From: Emiliania huxleyi CCMP1516
Taxonomy: Eukaryota > Haptophyta > Isochrysidales > Noelaerhabdaceae
DNA length: 64,000 bases
Assembly: GCF_000372725.1 (NCBI RefSeq)
Contig: NW_005202428.1
Coordinates: 1,555,437-1,619,436 of the forward strand
Reading direction: 5' to 3'
Of this stretch, positions 31,952 to 42,004 are shown in pieces (the stretch's first letter is position 1; each line of letters starts with the position of its first letter). A program made the translations under genes and the position numbers. Under the pieces are notes generated by a model. The model made no database searches and was not told the origin of the DNA. It saw only the letters and a list, made by a program, of their open reading frames with translations.

Positions 31952-32410
31952 TTATGCGATCCAGACCCGGCCGCGGCCGCGGGACTGGCCGCCGCCACCG
32001 AGACGGCCGTCATCGCGCTGGGGTGATTCTGGCATCCGCAGGCCGAGTACGACTCGCTTCCCGGCGTCGTCTCCACCTCGGTCGGCTATACGGGTGGTGC
32101 GTCCTCGAACCCCACGTACTCCACCGTCTGCCGCGGGGACGGGCACACAGAGGCTCTCAAGGTGGAGTACGACCCGACCAAGACTTCATACGAGGCGCTG
32201 ATGACACGCTTCTTCGCCGAGGCGTCGGCCCACAAGAGCAAGCCGCAGTACATGAGCGCCGTGTGGGCGCAGAATGCGGAGCAAAGGGCGACCGCCGAGA
32301 GAATTGCGAGGCAGAGCGGCAAGCCCATCCCCGTGCTCGACGCAAAGCAGTGGCACGACGCTGAGGAGTATCATCAGCACTACATCGACAAGCAGTATGG
32401 AAGGAGGTGA
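31952..32410 (+). CDS. MSRA: Peptide-methionine (S)-S-oxide reductase with UGA (Sec) at the catalytic position
   Basis: The frame reads TETAVIALG-TGA-FWHPQAE (TGA at 32024-32026), then LPGVVSTSVGYTGG, NPTYSTVCRGDGHTEALKVE, PQYMSAVWAQNAEQ and EEYHQHYIDKQY before the stop at 32408-32410. In MsrA the position occupied by TGA is the catalytic Cys of GCFW. Sec in this place is known from the green alga Chlamydomonas and some invertebrates. The enzyme reduces methionine-S-sulfoxide in proteins. The 19-nt stretch after GG cannot be an intron of normal size, and FWHPQAEYDSLPGV is conserved coding sequence, so recoding is the best explanation. No resolving Cys is seen in the C-terminus. The N-terminus is unresolved: ATGs at 31909, 31924 and 31954 lie in another frame, so a missed intron or a 1-nt error is likely. 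A SECIS element was not located with confidence. Confidence 0.82.
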
Positions 32411-32744
32411 GGCTGCCACCGACACCCTCCGCTCCCGACACACTTTGGTATCAACTCGCCGCGGAATGACGCTGGCAAGGCCGCAACAGCAAGATGAGGG
32501 CCGCACACCGAGACCTGGATCGTGCGTGTGCGCCCCCGCTGTGGCCGGGCTGCTGAAGAGCTTATAGGAGCGGTGTTGAACGTGTGTCGGTGGAGCCGGG
32601 GCGTGGACCGTGGAGGCTGAGACCTTTCAGTCAGATGGGTGTGGAGAGAACTGTGTGTGATGCCTGATTCAAATAGGACGACACTGCTGGCAACACCGCG
32701 CTCACCTTCCTCTTGGCACCCACAGAGAGATCCCTCTGCGCGTT

Positions 32745-32803
32745 GGTCTCAGCCGCGACCTCTGGGCGTGTCGGCGCCCGTTGGCAGTCGTGGCGTCATC
32801 TCG
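32745..32803 (-). promoter_or_regulatory. SECIS element of the PRXL2/SelU-like gene
   Basis: In the transcript sense (minus), an AUGA at 32799-32796 is followed by C and helix strand GCCACGACU, then GCC-AA-CGGGCG. A short hairpin GGGCG/CGCCC comes next, then the return strand GGUCGCGGC directly before UGA at 32751-32749. The two strands pair with a single mismatch. The AUGA/UGA quartet, the unpaired AA 13 nt downstream of it and the extra apical helix fit a form-2 eukaryotic SECIS. It begins ~60 nt after the stop codon at 32859-32861. Confidence 0.82.
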
Positions 32804-32858
32804 CGCGAGGGCTCTGGAGCTACATGTACATGTACACGCCTCAGGCAGCGGTGGCCTG

Positions 32859-33503
32859 TTATCTCGCCGCCGCCTCGAGCAAGTCGTCCAGCTTTGCGTG
32901 CGCGCCAGTGCTGGGGTCGAAGTGCGAGAACAGCAGGTCGGGGCCTTCAAAGACGAACGCGCCGCCCTGCTGCAGGCCCTGGTCATTCTTGGGCGGCAGC
33001 CACGGCTTCCAGCGCTTGGTAGCGTCGATCAGGTCGGCGGCGCCGTCCTTGCGCGCGCGATCGAGAATCGCGAAGGGCGTGTCAACAGTGAAGAAGGTCG
33101 TGGCAACTCCCTTCTTCAGGCCGAGAGCGTCGTACGCGGCGTTCTCTGGATCGCAGAGGAGGGTTTCCGCAGGGAGGCCGACGTGCTCGCAGTACTCTCG
33201 GCCTCGCTCGGCCGTCCCGATGCCGACCGCCACGAGCTTGGCAGGCGGCTTGCCGCCGCGGAGCACAGGCAGCACATCACGTGCAAGCTGTGCGCCCAGC
33301 TCCTGGCAGAACATTCAACCAAACGATCGCATCAGCACCAGCACCGCACGCTCGTCCGTGGCCCACTGCTCGGTGAGCGGGACCGCCACGCCGTCGGTGG
33401 CCCGCAGCACGTCGATGCCGCGCAGAAGGTTGAACGCGTTGGGCGGCGCGGTGGCGGACGGCACGGTGAACGAGGCGGCGGCGGCCGCGAATAGCGAGAG
33501 CAT
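32859..33503 (-). CDS. PRXL2/SelU-like thioredoxin-fold selenoprotein (in-frame UGA in UxxC)
   Basis: One continuous minus-strand frame of 214 aa from the ATG at 33503, interrupted only by TGA at 33317-33315. The context is LVLMRSFG-TGA-MFCQELG. The AhpC/TSA_2 (PRXL2, including selenoprotein U) family has C-x-x-C here, so the UGA falls on the first redox Cys, giving U-x-x-C. Downstream conserved blocks are present: VGIGTAERGREYCEHVGLPA, LLCDPENAAYDALGLKKG and QGGAFVFEGPDLLFSHFDPS. The N-terminus (MLSLFAAAAASFTVPSATA) could be an organelle transit peptide. A convincing SECIS lies in the 3' UTR. The family has a thioredoxin fold with presumed thiol/selenol oxidoreductase activity; the substrate is unknown. 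It is convergent with the UGA-containing MsrA gene. Confidence 0.88.
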
Positions 33504-34217
33504 GTACACGCGTATGCCGTTCCTGTGAAACTCCCTCCAAGCTTCTACGAGTAAGAAATTTCCCCGCCTGGCACAACACAGAAGGAACTCTTTGAGGGAG
33601 CAGTTCGAGGCGGCGATGGCGGCGGGCGAGCTGCTCGAGATGCTCGAGAGCTTGCCGCGAGGGGCGGTCGAGGCCTCCGTGCGACTGATGCGCGGTTACA
33701 CCCACCCGCACGGGCGAGTGGCCAGAGCCCATTCTCACTCACTCACTACAGTTGTAGCCCTGCCCCGCAGCGCGGCCGCTCGCCAAGCCCCGCAGATGAG
33801 TGGTCAGATGGTTAGTGCCAGAGAGCGAGGGGTCCGGGGGGGAGCACAAATAGGACGCCCAGCCCTGCCCTGGTGCCGCCGAGCGAGTGCATATCCTATG
33901 CGAGAGAGGATCCCCTGTGCCCTGTGCCCAGCCCTCTCCGCGCGGCGATGCGCCCACCCCCCTCGCTTTTGCAAAATCCTGCAAAGGTGGGGACGTGTCT
34001 GTCCTCGACCCAGCCCTAGCTTGCGATGTCCGTTTTGTTTATTTAAAACGACTCTTTCTTTACTTTCCGAGGTAACGAACTCCGCCGTCAACGGCCGTCA
34101 TCGCATTCGCCTCCTGGGTCTTGTGCTGACTTCTGACTGTCGTTGCTGTTTCTCGACTGTCTGTGCTTGTGCGCCTAGCGTCCTGTTTTGTGTGTTTGTG
34201 TCAACGTGTTCCGCCCC
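33504..34217. other. Spacer between divergent genes
   Basis: A short coding-like plus frame at 33592-33720 (EQFEAAMAAGELLEMLESLP) may be an unassigned exon. 34005-34075 resembles the T-rich dispersed repeat seen elsewhere. An upstream exon with a signal peptide for the next gene may lie here but is not identified. Confidence 0.4.
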
Positions 34218-36894
34218 ATGGCATGGGACTGCGTGGCCGGCTGGCATCCCCGCGGCTTGCACCTCGACTTTGCGCTCGGCACCGAGGCGATCAACAACCT
34301 CGGCGGGTATCCAGGAGGCAGCGGCGTCCTCTGCCAGCCGCCAGCGCTTGGGTCGGCGACCGACTGCTCGTGCGGGTGCGGGTGCGGCTGCTCGGACTCC
34401 GCGGAAGGCACGCTTCCGGTGCTGCGGTACAACGGTGTCGGCAGGGTGTATGACGGCGTCAGCACGGTGGCGGCGGGCCTGGACCTCGTCGTGAGCAACC
34501 TCACTTCCTACACTCCCTGGTCTTCAGCGCACAATGGCAGGACGATGAATGGCGGGAACTTCGCCTCTATCAGCCTCCTGCAGGGCACGCAGACCACCTT
34601 TGGGTTCGAGTTCGTCCAGCCGGGCACCAACGCGCCCTTCGTCGTAGACCACCCCTTCGACTTTTGCTTCTTTGACTTTGACACCGGCCCGCACCTCGGG
34701 GAGCTCGCAAACATGAGGGAGAGCATGGTCGCGTGCGGCACATCGGGCTACTTCATGCATGGTAAGCTTCCCGAGGCATCTTCAATCAAGGACTTCCTCT
34801 GCCCAGACATTGACACCTCGCCCTACATGCGAATCGAGGAGGATGCGGGCTGCATCCGCGTCGAAGCGCTGGCCGAGGGGCGTGGGCCCGACAATCCGAG
34901 CGACTTTCCGGAGGCGCTAATGAATATTCCGGGGGGCGCCAGCGGGACGTGCGGCGACTACGACAAGTGTCCCGGGTTGGCGCACGGCCGAATGCCCGGC
35001 GACGGAATCTCGGGCTACCCGCGGCCCCCTGGCAGAGTCTTGGACGAGGTCATTTGCACCGACGAAGGCGCCGAGATCCCAGGCGCCGGCGTCTACCCCG
35101 ATGGCTCGAGGAAGTCGGGGCAGCCCTACCGCTACACGATGCCCAAATTTGTGTGCCTCCAATACCCTGCTGGAATCAGCAGCTTCGAGGTGACATATGA
35201 GGTTGGCCGAAACTTTGACGCGTCTGCGTACGGCCGGAACTTTCTCTTTGCAGGCACGGGGAGTCTGCCGCCCGAGTGTGTAGGGCCGCCCCAGTTGCCG
35301 CCCGCAATGCCGCCGTCACGGCCAGCACCAATGCCTTCTCCCAGCTCGCCACCGTCTACGCCGCTGCCTCAGCGACCGCACTTGCTACCACATACTCCCC
35401 CACCGCTGATGCCGCCGCCGTCAACACCGCCGCCGCCGCCGCCGCTGCCACTGCCGCCGCCACCATCGCCATCGCCCCCGCCGCCCCCGCCACTGACGCC
35501 CCCGCAGACGCCAGCGCAGGCGCCGCCACCACCGCCAGTGCCACTACCGCCGCCAGTGCCACCGCCGCCGCCCTCGCCACCCCCGTCATCACCTCCACCG
35601 ACACCCTCCTTGCCACCTTCCGAGCCGATGCCCTCGCCGCCGCCGCCGCCACCCCCTCTGGACGAGAAGGTGAGGCTTGTTCTTCCCTTCACGTTCCATC
35701 CTATGCAGGCAGCCCTTAGCGAGGGCTCTTTTTCGGTAGAATTTGAGGCTGCGGTGCGCCGTTTGCTGCCGCTCACTCGCCACGGCGTTGAAGTCTCCGT
35801 TGTGCAAACGGAGCAAGCAAGTGCCTCGTCTGTCGAGGTGCAGTTCAGCGCAGAGGGGGAAGATCTGAACGAATCCCAGAGAGCGTACCCGATTCGAGTG
35901 AGAGGCCTCTTGGCCAGGGACCTGCCACGCGTGCTCAACGCCGCCAGCGTCTACCCCTTGCAAGTCTGGGCAGACGTCGCTGTCTCCTCGGTCGTCACAG
36001 TCAAAACTGTGCACGCGTCGGCCGAGGAGGCCAGGACGGTGGCAAGGTTTTGGACGCGGGGCTCTGCGGCGGCGGGAGAGGCCGAGCTCGATCTTCTCTC
36101 CCGAGGCGGCTCTGTCTCCGAGATTCAACCTTGGGTTGGTCCTCCTCCGCTCATCGTCAGCTTTGACTTTTATGCCGCGACACATTCGGGCGAGCCTCAC
36201 GAGAGCGCACTTGCCCTCGCGTGTCTTCTTGCCGAGCATGGCCAGACGCCTCTGCTGGAGACACAGGTGCGAGAGTTATGCCTCGCCTTCCTCAAGCACA
36301 CGCCACCGACGTCGCCTGCCCTATGCTGGATGTCCCTGCGGCAGCGCTCACGCTCCCCCCTCCGCTTCGTGGCAGGCGGGCTACGTGCAGCCTGGCACGG
36401 CCCTACTGATGGTTGCGGGCGAGCGTGTCGAGGTTGTCTCATGCCCCCGCTCAACCTCGGGCCGCAGCAGCTCGACGATAGTGGCCATCGCTGCCGGCGG
36501 TGCCGTCGCCTTTCTCCTTTTCACGGCGCTCTGCTGCGCGGAGTTGGTCGCACGGGGCTTCTTCGGAGCGCGGGCTCAGCTGCACTGCACGCACTCGAAC
36601 AAGCGTTTGCTTCCGCTCTACCTTCCACGCGCGCAACGAGAGGCCATCCGAGGCCGCCTATACTCTGCCGACTCGCGCCCCCCTTCGCCCCGCTGTGGCT
36701 CAAAGGGTGACACGCAGCAGCAGCCGGCGGCTGGGGCCGCACTGCCGCCGTCTGGCGACCTGACATCGTCGGAGGCTTCCGCCGAGCCCAGTGCGGAGCT
36801 CCCGGTGTCGCCGTCGATCAATTTTCGCTTCGGTGCGATTGGCGTGCTGCAAATGAGAAAGGACTTGAGCCCGAGACAAGTACCGAGACGGTGA
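34218..36894 (+). CDS. Proline-rich type I membrane/cell-surface protein
   Basis: Exons 34218-36266 and 36376-36894 (phase 0, GT-AG intron of 109 bp), ~855 aa. The N-terminal ~350 residues are a Cys-containing ectodomain (DFALGTEAINNLGGYPGGSG, VDHPFDFCFFDFDTG, PKFVCLQYPAGISSFEVTYE). They are followed by a ~130-residue Pro/Ser-rich stretch like pherophorin or extensin linkers, then a second globular part (VRLVLPFTFHPMQAALSEGS). One transmembrane segment (IVAIAAGGAVAFLLFTALCC) and a ~100-residue Ser/Pro-rich cytosolic tail close the protein. No signal peptide follows the first ATG, so an upstream exon is probably missing. The linker suggests a cell-covering or adhesive role, by analogy only. 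Architecture resembles the protein at 55510-56403. Confidence 0.75.
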
Positions 36895-37351
36895 GAGCTG
36901 AGTCCTGAGAGGGGAGAGCGGTGCCTTGGGGGGCACACGTGGTCATCGTATTCGTAGAGAGAGAATGTAGGCAGATACTATAAGTGCATAGAGTAGTAGT
37001 ATAATAGTATGCACATGGGTAAAGTGGGTTGAGGCGGGCTTGTACTGTAGGGTGGTCAGTAGTTTTGTGCCACCTTCTTGCCTCTTCGCAAGCGTTTGTT
37101 TTATTGACGAGCAAGTGACACTCTCGGACCCCTGGCGCCTGGGTTCCGGCTGTTTTTTTGGGGTGGGTAGAGTACACCCCCCGGATTGTAGGGGGGTAGG
37201 GGGTTGGGGGGTGGCCGCCCACAAGAGACGTCCGTTACATGCCCAAATGAGGGGTAGCAGACCGCGATCCGGCGCACCCTACCCTACCCCCGAACAGCCG
37301 GAACCCTGCTCACATTTCACGATGCAAAGAGGAATTCCAGCACGTTGATAT
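36895..37351. other. Intergenic spacer
   Basis: AT-richer around 36950-37060, with G-rich tracts at 37185-37215. No gene is recognised. Confidence 0.5.
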
Positions 37352-38143
37352 ATGGCCGACACCGGCACCGGCAGCAGCGGAGACAGTGGCAGCAGTACGA
37401 AGACCCGGCCGATCGTATTCCTGGACGTGGATGGCGTGCTCTGCTGCAAACACGAGACAAGGCTGGAGGCCGCGCCGTGTGCAGAGCTGCAAAGAATCGC
37501 CGAGTCCACACGTGCCGCAGTTGTGCTGTCCACCGACTGGCGGCGTGACACGTCACTCAGTAGCCGCATCAAACGATGTCTGCACGAGAGAAGAGTCGAC
37601 TGCATTGGCGCGACACCGCAGCTCAGCGGCTCCATGGACCGCGTTTCGCGCGTCCGCCCGAAGGAGATCCTCAGCTGGCTGTCGGAGCACGGATTGGGAG
37701 GCCTTCATGGCAGCACGAATTGGGTGGCGATCGACGACCGTGACCTGGTATCAGAAGACGGCGGCGAGGCACTGCGGGGCCGCTTCGTCCAGACAGCCTT
37801 TGCGAGTGGGTTGACCCGCGAGCTGGCAGACCGAGCTATCAAAATGCTTCTGCACGGCCCACAGCCCTGCCCGGAGGAGGAGAGGCCACCCAACGTGCGA
37901 ACGTTGCAGGATCTGCTCGCCGAGGCCGGCGTGGACACGGCGGTGATGGATGTGTTGCAGAGCTGCGCCACAACCAGCTCGCTACCAGCGCTGGTGAAGG
38001 CTGTTGAGAGCTCAGGGCGTGTGAAATTCCTTGAGCTACTCAAGGCAAGCGGGATATCACGCCCTGCGACGCGCCAGGCCATTGCGAATGCGATCGGCAG
38101 GTGCAAACGAGAGGATCGACTGTGCCCTGAACTAAAAATATGA
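37352..38143 (+). CDS. HAD-superfamily-like hydrolase domain protein
   Basis: Intronless, 263 aa. The N-terminal half carries HAD motif I (PIVFLDVDGVLCCK; DxDGV nucleophile and acid), motif II (AAVVLSTDWRRD; Thr/Ser after a beta strand), RPKEILSWLSEHG and a motif-III/IV-like acidic pair in TNWVAIDDRDLV. This arrangement matches small stand-alone HAD domains (HAD_2 / 'Swiss army knife' type) found in many protists and viruses, some linked to RNA or phosphate processing. The last ~80 residues (LLAEAGVDTAVMDVLQSCAT) are helical and unassigned. It is a likely phosphatase with unknown substrate. The start ATG is preceded by TATAT, and no upstream ATG is in frame. Confidence 0.78.
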   Translation: MADTGTGSSGDSGSSTKTRPIVFLDVDGVLCCKHETRLEAAPCAELQRIAESTRAAVVLSTDWRRDTSLSSRIKRCLHERRVDCIGATPQLSGSMDRVSRVRPKEILSWLSEHGLGGLHGSTNWVAIDDRDLVSEDGGEALRGRFVQTAFASGLTRELADRAIKMLLHGPQPCPEEERPPNVRTLQDLLAEAGVDTAVMDVLQSCATTSSLPALVKAVESSGRVKFLELLKASGISRPATRQAIANAIGRCKREDRLCPELKI

Positions 38144-38310
38144 AAGAAGAAATCGCGCCACCACCATGTCGTTTCACCCATCTCCGGTCGCGCGGCTCGC
38201 GCCGCGTGTGCCGCGCCGGCACCGTGTTTTTATGTATCAACGGCCTTCTCAGCCGTCACAGCTCACACGAATCTTATTTGCGTATACTCGACATCGCGAA
38301 TAAAAGCGAG

Positions 38311-39689
38311 TCAGATGTTCACGCGCGCAGAACCGAGAACGCGCGCCACCTTCCTAACGCCCTCATTGTACTGGTCGGGGTCGATGACATATGTGAGCCT
38401 CAAGTGGCGGCGGCCCGCCGGTGGCGGCGCGGCGGCGCAGCTCTCGCCCGGAATCACCGCGACCCCGTGCCGCCTCAACGCCTCGAGCAGCGGCCCCGGC
38501 TCGTAGTCCGCCGCCAGGGTCAGCCATAGGAACATCCCCGCCTGCGGCACGCTCCAGGTGGCGACGCCCCCGAGGTGCTCCTCGGCGGCCGCGAGGAGGG
38601 CCAGGCAGCGCGTCCGCATCGCCGCCTGCAGCGCCGTGACGTGGCCGAGCAGCCAGCCGGGCGCCGCGAGCATCTTTGCGAGCAGCAGCATCGAGAGCGT
38701 GCTGCCCCACTGCGACGACATGTACTGCAGCCCGTCCACCTTTGCGGCGAGATTGGCCAAGCTCGGCCAATCTCGGCTCACCCCGGGCTCCTCTCGGCTC
38801 ACCTCGGGCTCCTCTCGGCTCCTCTCCTCCTCTCGGCTCCTCTCGCCTTTGCAACGAAGGGAGACGGCGCAGTCACCCACGCGAGCCGGAAGCCGGGCGC
38901 GAGGAGCTTCGAGAAGGTGTCGAGGCGCACGACGCGCCCGTCCTCGTCCAGAGAGAGGAAGCTGGGCCCGAGCCCACTCAGCCCGGGCAGGGGCATGTCG
39001 GGCCGCGCCGCCCTGTGTTGCATGTAGTAGTAAGCATCGTCCTCGACAATGACGAGCCCGTACCTGCGCGCGGCGGAGTAGACGGCGGCATACCGGTCCG
39101 GCCGCAGCCGCGAGCCGGTTGGGTTCTGGCCGACGGGGATCGTGTAGAGCAGCTTTGGCAGCGGCAGCCCCGCCGCCAGCCGCGCCTCGCACTCCTCCTC
39201 GACTGCGCTCGGCAGGAGGCCGTCCTCGTCCATCGCCAGCGGGAGGAGGGTGGCGCCCGCCGCGAGGAGGTTGTCCTTGGACGCGAGGAAGGTGAATTCC
39301 TCGCACAGGACGGCGTCGCCCGGGTCGAGCAGCAGGCGCAAGACCGCGTCGATCCCGAGCATTGAGCCAGCGGTTATGCTCACGTCCCAGTGCTCACTCG
39401 GCGGGCTGTGCTGCTCTCGCACGTGCTCCAGCAGCCACGAGCGGAGCGGAGCCCACGCGAATGGCGCGTAGCGCTGTGCGTTGCGGGTCTCAACGGCATC
39501 GAGCTCGACAGTGCTGCCGTCGGCGAGCGTCGCCGAAAGGCTAGCGATGGGCAAGGCTGTCACCGGCGGCACGCCCTGGGCCATGACGTGCGCGCCCTCC
39601 TGCTTCATAACCTCCTGCAGCGGGCCAGCGGAGAAGCGCGACGGCCCGACGCGTCTTCCGTACGCGGAGAGCGGGATGTCGAACGACAT
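38311..39689 (-). CDS. PLP-dependent aminotransferase, 2-aminoadipate/kynurenine (AADAT/ARO8) type
   Basis: Exons on minus are 39689-38847 and 38739-38311 (GC-AG intron of 107 bp, phase 0), 423 aa, the usual length for the family. Fold type I signatures are present: ITAGSMLGIDAVLRLLLDPG, LLYTIPVGQNPTGSRL (Asn of NPTG), VIVEDDAYYYMQ (Asp and Tyr at the PLP ring), the Schiff-base Lys in RLDTFSKLLAPGFRLAW and the C-terminal Arg region. The best match by eye is human AADAT / fungal Aro8, which transaminate 2-aminoadipate, kynurenine and aromatic amino acids using 2-oxoglutarate. The splice junction GCAAAG|GCGAG...GCAAAG|GTGG repeats GCAAAGG at both ends, and the intron holds sense-oriented CGAG(A/C) repeats. 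Confidence 0.9.
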
Positions 39690-40121
39690 CTTCGGCCCTT
39701 CCACTCGTGTGGGGACGCTGGCTGGCGCTGCGATACCCCTGGCGAGTACAGACGACGCCTCACTTTTTCACCGGCGGGCGTTGTTTTTCGCTGCAGGCAA
39801 AGCTTGTGCTGTGAATTCCAAGTGTTCCTCACGACGGCCGAGGGCCCCACGCGGCAAGCACAGCGGTCAACGCGAGCCGAGCATCCTCCAGCCCTGCGGC
39901 AGCGCCTGCGCTGGGACCAATGCGCGATGCATCTTGAATTCTTGATTTTGGTGATGGGGTGTGAGGACTGAGGAGCGGCTGTGACCTGTGTCTCTTGTTT
40001 TCGCTAACTGCATACCTAACGCAGCAGCGCGGGGCGCGTGGCCCGTGCCGGCGCACAGCAGGGCGCGAGGGCGTGCCAAGCGGAACATGGTCATGGATTA
40101 TTAGAGCGTCTCTCTCAGCCT
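39690..40121. other. Intergenic spacer
   Basis: Upstream of the aminotransferase and downstream of the DUF1499 gene. No gene is recognised. Confidence 0.5.
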
Positions 40122-40756
40122 TCACTGCACGTCGGGCGCGTCCCACCCGCTTGACCGCAGCGCCGCGGCGATGAAGTTGACCCGCTTCTTGTTGACGCCG
40201 AGGTCCGAGTCGCCCACACGCGAGGAGGAGCGGATGCACGCGAACCCGTCCTCCACCGACAGCTCCAGGTCATCCACGAACGGTTTTCCGCCGTTGAAGA
40301 AGCGCGCCATGTTGCCGAGGCCAGAGCGGAACTCGAGCCGCGCGTAGCCGGCGGAGGCGAGCTTGTCGTCGACGCGGCTCCAGCCACCCTTGTCCACGTC
40401 AGCCTGGCCCGCCTGTAGGGACGGCTCGGACGGGCTCGGGAAGGGCTCCGGGGAGAGGCGACACGGGCAGCAGAGGCCTGCGGGTACGAGTCGAGAACCT
40501 TCTCGAGCGAGTCGATGGCGGCAGCCTTGTCCATGCCCTTGGGAAACTTCCACGTCGCGAGCTTCCCAACGGGCGAGGGCGCGGCGGTGGAGAGGCAGTT
40601 GTTTGCGCCGGGCGGGCAGGGAGAGAGCGCTCTGGCCTCGCGCGTCCCGCCCAGCGCGGCGATGCCGGCAGGGACGGTCGCGAGCGCGGCGCGGCGGCCT
40701 ATCGAGGGGTCGACGAGGAGGGAGCACGTGGCGAGGAGCGGCAGCGCAGCGGCCAT
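40122..40756 (-). CDS. DUF1499 family protein, probably plastid/thylakoid-targeted
   Basis: Exons 40756-40478 and 40412-40122 (GC-AG intron of 65 bp, phase 0), 189 aa. The N-terminus (MAAALPLLATCSLLVDPSIG, RRAALATVPAGIAALGG) looks like a bipartite targeting sequence with a twin-Arg and hydrophobic thylakoid-transfer part. The mature protein starts with CPPGANNCLST, the diagnostic CP..NCVS motif. It continues to FVDDLELSV, IRSSSRVGDSDLGVNKKRV, also diagnostic of DUF1499 (PF07386). Plant and algal members are found in thylakoid proteomes, but their biochemical role is not established. The intron removes a frame-disrupting stretch between DSYPQ and AGQADVDKGG. Confidence 0.85.
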
Positions 40757-40917
40757 TGTGTACAATTGTAACTTGTGCGTCGGTCGCAGCCGAGCCTCAA
40801 CCTCGAAAAAGAATCTTAGGAGGAATACTCGGCACGGGACTGGCGGTCGCGCGCTGCCGACGGCGCTCGCCGGCGCTACGGCGCTCGCGGCGCGCTCGTG
40901 GCGTTCAGGGCGGCTCG
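40757..40917. other. Upstream region of the DUF1499 gene
   Basis: Promoter side of a minus-strand gene. It contains GGCACGGGACTGGCGG, also found in inverted form near 41624-41650. Confidence 0.4.
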
Positions 40918-40936
40918 CACACGCACACGCACACGC

Positions 40937-41021
<85 letters not shown>
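40918..41021. repeat. (CA)n microsatellite
   Basis: About 50 CA units, beginning as CACACG variants and then pure CA. Confidence 0.98.
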
Positions 41022-41022
<1 letters not shown>

Positions 41023-41263
41023 CACAACACATGCACAGACACACAGCCCCTTCCCCTCCCCCCTCAAGGGCGAGGACACGCACAGGCCGCACCTCTAGTG
41101 AGGCCCGCATAGTGTGTGGGAGACTCGTGCCGCCGCCCCTGCCACCCCTGTGTCAGTGTGCCTGTGGTAGGAGAGACTGCCAGCGACAAGCTGGAGGCAG
41201 GTCGCTAGACTGAGATGAGACCGCCAGTGGATGTGGGAGTCCACCGCGCACCGCGCTGCGAGT

Positions 41264-41334
41264 GGGGACCCTGTCCTCGTCCCATCCCTCGTTTGGCGTG
41301 TCTGTTTTCTTTCTTTCTTTACGGGACTGGCGAG
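41264..41334 (+). repeat. T-rich dispersed repeat (CCCATCCCTCC...TTTC tail), copy
   Basis: Contains GTCCCATCCCTCGTTTGGCG, TGTCTGTTTTCTTTCTTTC and ACGGGACTGGCG. Related copies are at 41516-41592, 42253-42330 and 58587-58650. The (TTTC)n end suggests the tail of a short retroelement, or its complement. Confidence 0.75.
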
Positions 41335-41489
41335 AAGAGAATGACGGGAGAGAGGAGGAAGTGACAAGGGAGAGAACGACGAGAGTGGGACGGCCGCGAG
41401 GTGGCATGAAGGTTGCAGCGAGAAGCGGCGGGAGACTGCGAAAAGAGATAGGAAGAGGCAGACTCCCTAGGGTGGGCGACGGCTAGCGC

Positions 41490-41645
41490 ATCACACCCCT
41501 CTCCTTAAAATCCCTGTGTGGTGGCGGCGTGCCGTCCTCCCATCCCTCCCTTTGCTTGTCTGTTTTCTTTCTTTCTTTACGGGACTGGCGCGCACTGGCA
41601 CTAACACAGGTACACCACTGGAGCTGGTGCGCGCCAGTCCCGTGC
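41490..41645 (+). repeat. T-rich dispersed repeat copy followed by a 17-bp inverted repeat
   Basis: Begins CTCCTTAAAATCCCTGTGTG, as at 42013, then GTGGCGGCGTGCCGTCCTCC, CCCATCCCTCCC and (TTTC)3. ACGGGACTGGCGCGCAC is followed ~30 bp later by its reverse complement GTGCGCGCCAGTCCCGT. Confidence 0.75.
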
Positions 41646-41816
41646 CCAGTGTTGTGCGAAAAAGAATCAGAGCACCGTCCAACGGCGGGGGTGCTGTCGA
41701 CTAAGGGACAATCTTGTCTGTCGGCAGCCAAACTTGTGATGGGACACCCTCGGAATCCAACTGCGTACTACTTGGCTAGCACGCTATTGGCATACCGACG
41801 GCTAAGGCCGAAATCG

Positions 41817-41844
41817 GTTCACACCTGCTCTTGCAGGTGTGAAC
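41817..41844. repeat. Perfect 12-bp hairpin
   Basis: GTTCACACCTGC-TCTT-GCAGGTGTGAAC: a perfect stem with a four-base loop, in a region with no gene. It could be a transposon end or a structured RNA; no T-tract follows immediately. Confidence 0.85.
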
Positions 41845-42004
41845 ACAAAGGATTCGCTGTATCTACTAAGCTGCTCCGCTTACACTTACCTGTGAAGTGT
41901 GAACAGCGGATTTTGAACAGTGTTCTCCTTGAACGATATCGGTGTCGAAACACCGCTCTGAAGCGCTCACAGCTGCGCAACGAGTTTTCCGCCTTTCTTT
42001 GAGT

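Noticed and set aside
32024-32042. Treating GTGATTCTGGCATCCGCAG as a 19-nt intron in MsrA
   Set aside because: It is far below the size of any other intron here and would delete the conserved FW after the catalytic position; Sec recoding fits better.
32461-32560. SECIS for MsrA starting at the AUGA at 32466
   Set aside because: No return strand of adequate length before a UGA could be found by eye; kept only as a weak candidate.
40918-41110. ORFs rich in Thr-His or Val-Cys
   Set aside because: They are translations of the (CA)n microsatellite.
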